NCBI GenBank assembly: GCA_002633025.1
Contig: NMRB01000004.1
Coordinates: 454,916 to 518,915 of the forward strand
Direction of reading: 5' to 3'
DNA from: Notospermus geniculatus
Lineage: Eukaryota > Nemertea > Pilidiophora > Heteronemertea > Lineidae
Length of the DNA stretch: 64,000 nucleotides
A model generated the notes under the pieces. The model was not told the origin of the DNA. It made no database searches and was given only the letters and a program-made list of their open reading frames with translations. Position numbers and translations under genes: made by a program. This document shows positions 1 through 10,080 of the stretch, one piece after another (the first letter of the stretch is position 1; every line of letters begins with the position of its first letter).

Positions 1-1715
1 ATAAACGCTTTGTTTCATCAATCATAAGTTTCAATTTGATTCCACTGCTTTATGTTGCTTGCATGGGACAATAATATCAGGTCATTCGTGCATGGAAAAC
101 AGCGTTGAGTCGGTGAAAAATTAATAGAAAAATTTCAATGTTTTCCTCACGGAATTGCAAATGAAATTATAAGTTATTGAATTGTGACAATTATCCACGG
201 AATGATTTTGAGACATCATCATAAAATTTTATAATGCAAATAATTATATTTTTGTCCACTAGTTTGGCAAATAAAATTGACGTCCAACGCTCTCATCCTA
301 TGAGTTTAACGAACCGGTTCTCAAAGCCCGTTTCTTGTCGTGTTGACTCAGCTTCGAGATCCGGTCATTAGCTTCCCATTCATAACATGCAGTTGTAAGC
401 CGATTTTCTTCCGGCAAGAGGTGATTGTGGTTGCACAGTATTTGTTTTTGCACATTTTCAAACCAGCATAAACCAAGCAATCGCAGCAACATAATGTTGT
501 TCATTAAAACATTATCATTGTAGCCTATACAAAGCCGATAACCACTTGAACAACTCGAGTGATCACAATATCGTGTGAAGTTACACCACCAACGTCGTTA
601 GAAAAATCGCCGTTTTGTTTCAGAACACTAATTCGATCGCTCTTCATGTGCTTTTACCTGAGCGGTTGCTCCCTTTATCCCGTGTTTCCACCCTTCCAAA
701 GGAAGTTGGAGTAATTGCAATGTATTGATTCGGAATAGGTTGAATATTTAATCCCTCTGAATTACAACATTTTTTTTCACCTCACGTATGTAGTCGCTTG
801 TCTTTCTCTGGTTCAACTATCAAAGAAAGTCTGGAACAAGCAACTGAAAGGTCAGATAATCAGATTGATTACGAACTACAGACCTGTTTTGGTTAATGAA
901 CTACAGACCTGTTTTGGTTAACGGAATGATGGTACGTCTGTTGCGAATAGATACGGAGAGAATTTGAATTCCTGACTGTTTAAAACATGATTCCTGATGG
1001 TCTTCTCAATAGAAAGTGCGAATTCCACGAGAATGCAGAACCTCATGAGAGTTTGAAAAAATAAAGATCAGTAACTATTTGTTGCTGCGCCAGGATCATG
1101 AGTTTGTTCTAATTAATTTTTCAGTACGCTGTAACAATAATTCACACAGAACTAAACCCCGAACTAAACTTGTCAAAGTATTCTTAACGTCACTGCAACA
1201 CCTGCGACGTATAGAATAGTACCGGCGCACCCAACAAATCAACCATCATCACACCTCTTCCCGTAATTTTTCATCCAATGTAATCATTCTGAAGTTTCCT
1301 CCTCATTCAATTTTTACGCCCATTTGTGGCATCAATAGCAATATTTTAACGCCCAACTGTGACAGTCTTGAATTGGGGATTTCCGTTTCTTATTGGATTC
1401 GCAGCTTGCTTCTTGGTTATAATTGTTTGATATCTAAATCTACCGTGCCTCTTTTAATGGCTTCGGCGTTGATGGTGTTAACACGAATATTTGTCAAGTT
1501 TATGGCACGATCATTTAAGAGATTTACAGATGGCGCACAGACAGATTAAGTTAAACTTGGTCTGCATTCCAGTCCAACTCGTGCTTTATGAAATGCTCTG
1601 CATTGACGGCACTTCGTACGTGCATAAAAATCTACAAGATTTAAGTCTTTGTCTAAAGTAGCCTAGCTGTTACTGAATCAGTCAAATCTTTCTCTTCAGC
1701 CCCATACTTATTGCC
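1..1715. other. No gene seen
   Basis: AT-rich single-copy-looking DNA. One small direct repeat (GAACTACAGACCTGTTTTGG at about 871-917). Short frames lack coding character. Confidence 0.55.
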
Positions 1716-1845
1716 AGAAATATCTGCAATATTGCAGTATTGCAGAAATATTGCAGAAATATTGCAGAAATTATTTCTGCAATATTTCAAATATTGCAGA
1801 AATATTGCAATATTGCAGAAATATTGCAGAAATATCTGCAATACA
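1716..1845. repeat. AT-rich short tandem repeat of ATATTGCAGAA type
   Basis: Repeated 11-base units AAATATTGCAG on the plus strand, switching once to the reverse complement around 1770-1785, so the tract can also fold on itself. ORFs across it are repeat artefacts. Confidence 0.85.
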
Positions 1846-2530
1846 TTCCTCTTATCACGAGAAGAGTCGAGGCTACAGTAATGTTACATGTACTTTTGGC
1901 AAGGGTCAGTTTTCTGATGTTTCCAGGTCTTTGAAAAATTGTGATTTATATCAAGTAGCGGGTGGAATAGCCCCCTACTTCCCTAATCACCCTATTTCAT
2001 TCCAGTCTCCCACATTACATGCTACCTACAAGCTCAGTTGATGCCATTGTCACGTGTTGTTAGCTACATTATATATCTTCGTGTCAACATCAACACTAAT
2101 TGCAAACATCCATTACAACACGCACGGTAACCTCCGACTCGAGAACACCTTCCTCTCATCGAATCAGTCCGAAAATAGCAAGTCTCCTTTCAAGTAAGAA
2201 ATAGTTGGAGGCTATTGTCACAATTTCTTCAACCATGAATAAGATATATGATCAATAAGGAGGTTTTCGTCATGGAATGCGTCGCGGGAAGTGCGTAGGT
2301 GAAGGAAAGCTGTTTTCACGGTATGAGTTATATCGCAAACAGTCATTCACCCGCCCCTTAGAAACTAAAATCACGCCAATAGGATACAGTCTGCGAGCGA
2401 TGCTGCACGAAAACAAGAAACTACGCACGAAGTAGGCCTACTTAGCGCACATTCTTCATTGAACCGACCTAAGAGGAGTCGAATAATATATTGATAAGGA
2501 CGATTCGACGACCATCTCGAATTTGATGAC

Positions 2531-2852
2531 TACACTGTTAGAAAAAACAGAGGATTTTACAGAAAAGTCCTGCAGCAGAGTTTCAGGACGTGATCTGTAA
2601 AATTACAGACTCAAATAAATGCTAACAGAGACTTGACTGGAGGCTGACCAAATTATATTTTCATACGTTCTCAGAAAGCATTATTCTGGACAGTCCAATT
2701 GAGTCCAAACAATACAGGAAGAGATGAAAAGCACAAAAATTGACACACAATATATGATAAATAAATTGAGACTCATGTAAATTTACAGAAGTTCCTGAAA
2801 CTCTGCTGCAGGCAATTTCTGTAAAAATATTACAAAAATTTCTAACAGTGTA
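2531..2852. mobile_element. MITE with CACTGTTAGAAA ends and TA duplication
   Basis: Terminal inverted repeats of about 75 bp. The outermost bases are TA-CACTGTTAGAAA and TTTCTAACAGTG-TA. The internal arms share CTGCAGCAGAGTTTCAGGA. No coding capacity. Confidence 0.85.
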
Positions 2853-3578
2853 ATCACTTAAGACCTGTTTCAGAAACTCGTTAAGACAACAGCCCTGACC
2901 CTTAAACAGCCTTCGCTTTTATCTTACTCACAACCACAACGGATGAACGTAATTACATCTATCCTTCCCCACAAGATACTACCGAACCCCCGGACTCGCT
3001 ACCGCTACAACACCATGCCCTGGGTGTGTTGATTTTTCAAATGCACAGATTATAATGCCCGATCACGTCATTTCTTTTCAGGATGCCCACCACTCTTTGG
3101 TAAATCTCTTCTCATTATCACAATTAGCACAGTTAGTGATTAATTTGTTCATCAAAGGAGCAGCCATGTGGGGAAATAATCGGGAGAAAAAGTGTATTTG
3201 CCGTCTATTTACCTCAAAGAGGTCTTCGCCTAGTCTCTAGCTGTCGATGTAGTCGTTCTTTAAACATCCCACTCGTCAGTGGGGTAAAGGACCGAAAATG
3301 GTCAACCTGCTGGTTGTTAAGTTGACACGCTGCCGGAAAATTTGCCTGCGTGCATACAGAACATCAAACGAGTTGTCTCATTGGGGAGACAGTCGAAAAC
3401 CTCAGAGTATTCAAACGATAAGAGGTAAATAAGAATGCAAAGGATACGAGGTAAAATGGTGAGAAAAGCGCTATAAAGTTCTTTAGGGATGGGACCACCT
3501 TGTGTGGTCGATACTAGGTTATGGGTTATTACCATCAAATGGGATCGTTTTCCAATCGGCAGCCCTCTGGGCCACAAC

Positions 3579-3740
3579 GTAATGAGTCAGCGCCTGTCGT
3601 CCATATTCATCACGTGATCGTCCGAAAGCAGCCGATTGGTCACTCTCATTCGACAAAAGAGCAATCAATGGTTTCTTAACCAATCAACGGCTGCTTCTCT
3701 GACGATCAGGTGAATATGGACGACAGGCGTTACTGATTAC
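3579..3740. mobile_element. Foldback MITE, CGCCTGTCGTCCATATTCA family
   Basis: Arms CGCCTGTCGTCCATATTCA and inverse, with outer CGTAAT-AGT continuation. The inner sequence includes CACGTGATCGTCCGAAA and ACCAATCA motifs shared with 5829-5960. Confidence 0.8.
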
Positions 3741-4445
3741 GGTATTTCAAAATCATGCCGATGATCTGGAACAAATCTACAGGTTACACATAACAAGTAG
3801 GCCTAGTACTTTACCATGGCACCCTGAAATACTTATTAAGCCCGTGATTATACACCTGCGGTCTACAATTTACTGGTTGCAGTTTACTTTTGTACGTGGA
3901 TGATGAAGAACAGACGTTTTTTATAAACATCATTTGGGGCAGCACTTGTTTGAAGAGATCTGGGTGAAGGTCTTTGCTTGGAGAATGCAGTATGACCCTG
4001 ACGGCATCAACTACGATGACACCCAGTCTTTAATATCAAAAACTGCATCACTGCAGGGTATTTTCATTGAACACGTTACAAGGAGAAGTCGGTCAACTAA
4101 ATGTTGTAATCCAATCAACCACACCCTTCCTCCTTCGTTTGGTGTTTAATTACAGAGCGACGCTTGAGGTAATATTTCCGTTACATTATCACTCGAAAGA
4201 GAACATTAAGGTCATGAAAGAACCACTTCATAGTTGGAGAAATAAAGCAGAACGCTGACTAACAGAACGTGAAAATAACAACAACAAAAAAATACAGCGT
4301 TACGGTAAATATGGAACATGATATCTTGTACAAATGCAACGCGATATTTGCATTCACTAGGTAACGCACGACTATTTTGGTTAATTAACACCTCTCTAAT
4401 TTCTCCAACATTGTGCATAAATAAATAGAAACACACATCCGAATG

Positions 4446-4511
4446 CGATTCGTTCAAAACCCGACACATCTATTAACCGTATAAAAGATGTGTCGAGTTT
4501 TGAACGTATCG
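4446..4511. repeat. Inverted repeat hairpin
   Basis: CGATTCGTTCAAAACCCGAC and a near-exact inverse around a 14-base loop. Confidence 0.75.
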
Positions 4512-4913
4512 TGTTGTTAGGCATTTTCCTGCTTTAGAGACCAACAGTATCTTGATTCGGCATTCTTCATTGTTGCTGTATTTTTAACTGATTGTGAATG
4601 ACTAAGAAGATTGTTAGAACATTACCAATGTCGATCAAAGTCATCACTTGATGTGATGTGATCAGAGATATAATTGCTCGTTGAAGCCTCGAACGTAAAG
4701 GCAACCTGCCAGTTAATGGGAAGTGGTAAAAACCACGGTTGATGGGCAAACAAAGAAACCGATTACATTGTATAACTTTTTTTAAATAATCCTAGCATAC
4801 ATGTAGTTCCGTCGGGTGAAAGTCATCTATGAGAAGAATTCATTACATGTCAGCAATCAATGAGGTATTTCCAATGCTGGGGTAAAGCGGGCAGCCCTCA
4901 ACCGATATCGCTG

Positions 4914-5055
4914 GCGATCAGGGGTGGCCGCATAGAAACTCCGCTAGCGCTAGCAGAGCCCATTTGCCGATAGTGCTGTACATTTTTCCATGCATTTTAA
5001 CACCGATAGGCTGTCGAAACACTAGCGGAGTTTCTATGCGGCCACCCCTGATCGT
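4914..5055. mobile_element. Foldback MITE, GCGATCAGGGGTGGCCGCAT arms
   Basis: About 35-bp near-perfect inverted arms around an 70-bp centre. Directly downstream, 5067-5140 matches a block at 37728-37805 (GGCTGTTGACGC... CTGGACAGCGATGC). Confidence 0.8.
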
Positions 5056-5828
5056 CACCGAGAAGAATCGGCTGTTGACGCTGGACAGCGATGCGTGGAA
5101 TCTTCTCGCCAGCGATGATCGCCTGGTATCAAATTACTAGCAAGACCCGTGCGGCGCAAGGTTGTGCCCGAGCAAGTGAAAGATATCTTACAGTTCGTCA
5201 TTCATGGTTACAAGAATGGACACGAATACAACCACGGTGATGTTCCATGGATAATCCACTTCATGTCCAGAGTTACATATTGTATCCACCAGTAACTGGT
5301 AGTAGGCTACATAAAGACAATCGCCCAGTCTACTAAAAAAATAAAATAAGGGTCGGACAGTATTATTCTTCCGAGAGTTTTTTCTCTGACACTTGGAACT
5401 AACATGTTTCACCGTTTCTTCGACATGAAAACCATTACGTCACGTACTTTGAACATCGATGATTAATAGAAACGCAGAACCAACGTGGGCCAGTCTGACC
5501 GTATTCGGTGAAAAAAAACAGCCGTACTCGGTGTCAATAAATGATTAATGTGGACACGACTGGCTATTTTCTTCCCTGTTATGACAGTCAGTGACCCCGT
5601 CAGCGATCATCGCACCACCACAGACACATTCAGATTTACTGCTCCGTCGGCGAAACGGACAGACTATGACACTGAATTTGCGGAGTCATGAGCGTGGTCT
5701 CACGCTGAGGGAATGTTCTGATTGGCTGTTTTTTATCATAAAATTGGCAAGCGGCTGGAGTTAATGACTAAATTGGTTCCATATTTCTCCGGTCAGATAC
5801 TGCATGAGACCGGCAGCACCTGTCGTGA

Positions 5829-5960
5829 ATAATCACGTGATCGTCCGAAAAGCAGTCCGACGCGTTGATTGGTCGGTCTCATTCATCAAAAGAGCAATCA
5901 GTGTTTTGTCAACCAATCAACGCATTTCATCGGCTGCTTCTCGGGCGATCACGTGATCAT
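5829..5960. mobile_element. Foldback MITE, diverged second copy of the 3.6-kb family
   Basis: Arms AATCACGTGATCGTCCGAAA and inverse, with the same internal CAAAAGAGCAATCA and ACCAATCAACG motifs. It lies about 180 bp upstream of the neurophysin start and could sit in its promoter region. Confidence 0.75.
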
Positions 5961-6144
5961 GCACTGCAAGCATTACGATCTCAGTATTTAAGCCTAGCGG
6001 CAAGATCGGGAACCAATCGAGATTTTGACCGTATAACAAAACCTCTATTTAAGCCTACACGAAGCAGAAACACGGAATGTTGGGACTTTCTATCATAAAC
6101 ATCAAATGAATTGATTTCTCCGTTTTTTTTAATTTCAGATAAAA

Positions 6145-6216
6145 ATGCAAGACATGTATCGTCTAGTTCCCGCCCTTTTAGTGATCGTTTGTATTATGGT
6201 GACGTCATCGCAAGGT
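6145..6216 (+). other. Signal peptide of the neurophysin precursor
   Basis: Residues 1-24: a short polar N-terminus with one arginine, then a hydrophobic core (LVPALLVIVCIMV) and small residues before a likely cleavage in SSQG/Q. Cleavage there would expose an N-terminal glutamine able to form pyroglutamate. Confidence 0.75.
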
Positions 6217-7536
6217 CAAATCCTACGAACACGTTACCCTGATAAAAAATCTATCGACCCCTTAAAATCACAGTTGGAGGGCGCATCAGCGGTAAGTTAT
6301 ATTCTCATTGTTCCGAATTTTTCGGGCCTCAAAGTGTCTCACCTTGTGTCCGCCCGGTGTTCTCTTCGGCTGAGCTGCCGGTAGAGCGAATCCGGGGAGC
6401 GAATATTGCACGCGAGAACTTCCACTTTAGATTGATAATGTTGAAGAGTGAAATTCACTCATTTGGAGTGAGCCAGGGACCACTTCATGAAGTCACTCCA
6501 TTAGAGTGAAAGGCTCCACTGATGTATTGGCATTTGAAGCAACAAAAATACAACCAGACCTATTGTCTTTCTCATTATTTTAGAATTTTGACAGAGACAA
6601 TAGGTCTGGTTGTATTGTTGTTGCTTCTAATGCCAATACATCAGTGGAGCTACGCCGTTGGCCTCCGCTCTCTGAGAGTGATCAGAAGGCGAAGTGAGAA
6701 TTTCAAGAGATCGGAGGCGCCTCGTTTCTTCAAACCTCCATCGTAGCGTTCCTTGTCTACTTCAATGAAAAGGGGTCAAAACTTTATAACATCAACCAAA
6801 CACTGTTTCTTCGACGGACGAGCATTCACTTTGATTTTCTATTTCAGTGTCAGAGATGCTTCAACGATGAGGGGTACTGCGTGGGTCGTGGTGTGTGCTG
6901 CCTGACAAATAATTGTATTGTCGGGAGTATAGCGGCCAAGGAATGCTCAGTGGTCAACTCCGACTGCAGTGTACCCGGTGACCATAAACATTGCGGATCG
7001 AATGGAAAATGTTATGTTGACGGTGTCTGCTGTGAAAACGGTAGGTACGAAACTTGAAGGAGTAAGCTTATTCTCGAGAAAGTTGTTCGTCGGCATTCCA
7101 GTTCAGTTTTGGGTCTCTTAGTTTAACTTGGTTGACAATAGAGGGTTTTCGCAAATCCCCGAAAATCCACTGCGAACGTGTATCCTTCTGTTCGGTGCTC
7201 TCTTCGTGGCATCGAATGGGATTGGCGTTCGTGTTGGCGTTTCGGGGGCCTTGCGAAAACTCTCTATTTTCGCATCACGAAGTCCCTGACGTAGTGCAAC
7301 AGAAAGTCGGGAAAACAGAAACAACCGCTTACAGCGCCTCCCAGTCGCGGTAGTTTGAAACTGAGTTCCCCATTTGCTTTCTCCCACTACTTTCGCTCCA
7401 ACCTAATACATGTAATATCTATTTCGTTACAGACGGTTGCAAAATGGACGACTCTTGCTCACGCGATAACGAAAAGCTCATCGACTTGTTGAAGAGATTG
7501 TTACAAGTTGAGAGGCCGGCCCACGAAAAGAGATAA
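6145..7536 (+). CDS. Neurophysin-domain neuropeptide precursor, three exons, no recognisable nonapeptide
   Basis: Exons 6145-6291, 6848-7040 and 7433-7536 join in frame (phases 0 and 1, all GT-AG) to give 147 residues. Residues 1-24 look like a signal peptide (MQDMYRLVPALLVIVCIMVT...). Residues 50-122 carry 14 cysteines at 50, 53, 60, 66, 67, 72, 82, 89, 98, 104, 110, 111, 116 and 122. This is the spacing of vasopressin/oxytocin neurophysins: CxxC, two CC pairs, then CGSNGKC. Neurophysins bind and chaperone the hormone through the secretory pathway. After the domain comes a leucine-rich tail (residues 129-139, LIDLLKRLLQV) resembling the copeptin core. The segment between signal and domain (25-49, QILRTRYPDKKS...) contains a dibasic KK but no cysteine ring, no NG motif and no amidation glycine. 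Introns 1 and 2 hold MITEs. Homology to neurophysin is clear; the hormone, if any, is unknown. Confidence 0.88.
6515..6650. mobile_element. Foldback MITE in intron 1 of the neurophysin gene
   Basis: Arms of about 60 bp, CCACTGATGTATTGGCATTT and inverse, around a short AT-rich loop. A smaller CACTC-rich inverted stretch precedes it (6450-6510). Confidence 0.85.
7139..7266. mobile_element. MITE of the AGAGTTTTCGCAAAGCCCCC family, in neurophysin intron 2
   Basis: TAGAGGGTTTTCGCAAATCC to GGCCTTGCGAAAACTCTCTA. Shares GTGCTCTCTTCGTGGCATCG with the copies at 46792 and 53703. Confidence 0.82.
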
Positions 7537-7584
7537 TTATTCCAGTAGATGTGTGATGAACCCTTCACCTGCGTTCGATACCCC

Positions 7585-7590
7585 ATTAAA
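7585..7590 (+). promoter_or_regulatory. Possible polyadenylation signal (ATTAAA)
   Basis: ATTAAA lies about 50 bases after the stop codon of the neurophysin precursor. It is the common variant of AATAAA. A short 3' UTR is plausible but no transcript evidence is available. Confidence 0.35.
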
Positions 7591-8460
7591 AATATTCGGT
7601 GGTGGTTTCCTTCAGGTTATAACGGTGGAGGCTTACAGAATTTTTTCCGTGACTCTCCTTTCTGAAGCAGTTGTACGAATCGTGGCTTAAGATATTCGCT
7701 GACTCTTCTCATTTAACCAACGCTGCTGACCTAGTCCGACCAGTCATATTCAATATATATTATACTCAAGATGTAACAAATTGTTGTAATCGAAATATAC
7801 ACACATATCGCTTTGGGTCCGAGAGCCAAGACGACTGATACCAGAAAAAGTGTATTTAAGATGAAGTATCAGGTTAAGATGGGGAGAAATGGTTCAGTAA
7901 TATCTCAAGCACGATCCAGATTCGCTGACACGAGGGCGGCCACATTGTTTGATCGCAACCGAAGGGTTCACACGAACATTGCCCGATGGGCTTTGGACTT
8001 TAGTCAGTTTGGCCAAGAGAATTTTTCCACACTTGCAGGAGCTATTTTTTGTTATTTTCCTCTTTGGACTTGAATGTGACAAGGGCTTTTGTGTATTTTC
8101 AAGAAATTCTGCGTTGTACCTTAGAAAGACGAAGGCAAATCGCTCAACCTCCAACATCGGCAAAACTTTGGAACAGCATTAATTTCACAGACTCCAATGC
8201 AACAGTACTTTTATTTGCGGTTGAACTTATATCAGAGCGCAAGTCTAGGCTGGGAATACCCCCAAGGCTGGGAATACACCTAAAGCGTTGCGGTAACGCT
8301 CACAGCATTGCATTTGTCGGTCAATGTCTACAGTATAGGCGACATTTTTTCTCTGAGATTCGCATTGCGGTGTGTTCCCACCCTTAGCAAGGATCACTTG
8401 GAAGTAACAGAGTGGGAGTTTGACCCGAAAGTTACTCACTTACGTTCAAGCATACATATT

Positions 8461-8692
8461 TTAAAGGGACCCTAGAGGCAGCTTGCGATTTGGCTACAAC
8501 TGAGCAACCATCACAGGTGGCGCCAGCAACTGAGAAACTAGAATTGGGCCCAAATTATTGAGTCAGACATACAGTGCATTTTACTTGCAATGTACATGTA
8601 TGTCAGATGGATAGATCCTCATACCATCTATTTGGTAGAACAGCCATATCAATTCAAATGCCTATTGGGAGCTGCTTCTAGTGGCCCTTTAC
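8461..8692. mobile_element. TIR element, TTAAAGGGACCCTAGAGGCA ends
   Basis: About 22-bp terminal inverted repeats (AAAGGGACCCTAGAGGCAGC against GCTGCTTCTAGTGGCCCTTT) with a non-coding centre. Confidence 0.7.
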
Positions 8693-9340
8693 AGGAACAA
8701 TACATGTAGTTCATTATGGACGAGGGTCACTTAGTAGGCCTACAGTCATGTACAATTTCTTTATTGGGCGCTATTTCCAGAAAGAAAAAGAATGCTTCAT
8801 TTCATGCTTGTCTTCACCTTGGGGTATGGTCAAACATAGTATTTTTATAATTGTGAATAAACATTAGACCAAGATGAGAATTTTCTTCTTCATTTTAGAA
8901 ATCCGTGCAGCTCATAAATATTATCCGGTCAGTGGGTCTAGCTCTCGACACTCAGTGGGTCTTCCTCAGGACTGAAGAAGGCACGGTAGAGTCAAAATCT
9001 CGGGTCATTTCTCTCCGAGTCGACCAAAATAATGGTGCCATGAATCCAGTTTTAACATTACTTCTACTGGTCAACCGGCGTGTCAGTATGCCATGTAGCA
9101 CCATGAATTCGTCTGATTTCCAGGAACAGGTGCCGTAATTTCGCTACAATTGCTTGCCTTTGCTGGGACGTCCAGGAAAGCAACCCCGACTTTTTTCGAC
9201 CGAACATGGAGGTACTACCTCCATGGAGGAAAGATATCCCATATATTCGTGCCCTCAGGTACATTGGACACAACTGTTTCCGCAGTCGCCCGGATAGACC
9301 TACATGCACGTTACAACATCAAGGTCACCATTTTCTATTA

Positions 9341-9489
9341 CGGAGGTTTAGAAACCAAACGATAAATGTAACTTTACGACAACGTTATTTTTCACACCAC
9401 ACATTCACTGGAGTTTATACTGCATCTTCGGTACAAAAATGACATTGTCGTTACCGTTTACGTTTATCGTTTGATTTCTAAACCTCCCT
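9341..9489. mobile_element. Foldback element with CGGAGGTTTAGAAACCAAAC arms
   Basis: Left arm and the inverse ending GATTTCTAAACCTCCC. The adjacent TATCCAAACAATAGATAA resembles the centre of the 12.4 and 22.4-kb family, so the two may be related. Confidence 0.6.
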
Positions 9490-10002
9490 ACTGTCTGAGT
9501 ATATCCAAACAATAGATAAGCGTACCCTAGGCCAAATGGGCGATGGGTTGCAAAAACCCACGAGTGGCTTCTGTTGACTGCAGCTACGGATTCAATATTA
9601 AAGAAGTCAATGGGATGACTGGAAATTTGTTCTTGGGTGAAAATCCACACCCATCGCAAGAGAATCGTTTCGGATTCTTCCAATGATACGAACAATTAAT
9701 CACAGTAACAGACTGTCGATCGAACATCACACCCCCATAATACAGGACAAAGTTTCTGTGGGTGACTGACGGCCTGTGTACGAAAAATTGTTAAAGCATA
9801 ATTATTGTCGATTGGAGGACTGGCACCCGCATAATTCTGGACACCATTACCATGGCCGAGTAACCTTTAATGCACAATCAGGAGTATTACTCACTGAAAG
9901 TAGATAATTACGAATATTTCTCTCTAAATTGCAATGTTGGCAAATGTCTGTGATAAAAGCAGTGCAGGCCTAAGCGACCGCATTTCAACTCTGATTGCAA
10001 CC

Positions 10003-10080
10003 ATGTTGAAGTCGTCTCCAGTTCCGTTATTTGCTGTTGCCCTGATTTTTTGTTCGTGTTTAGGGATAGCACATTCAGAT
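10003..10080 (+). other. Signal peptide of the PAN-module protein
   Basis: MLKSSPVPLFAVALIFCSCL followed by GIAHS-D: a positively charged start, a hydrophobic core and small residues before a likely cleavage near residue 26. The exon ends eight bases further on at a GTAAGG donor. Confidence 0.75.

Noticed and set aside
1751-2041. 96-codon frame over the ATATTGCAG tract
   Set aside because: Low-complexity repeat translation (QKYCRNI units).
9064-9309. 81-codon minus-strand frame as a transposase fragment
   Set aside because: The similarity was only impressionistic; no catalytic or DNA-binding motif could be pointed to.
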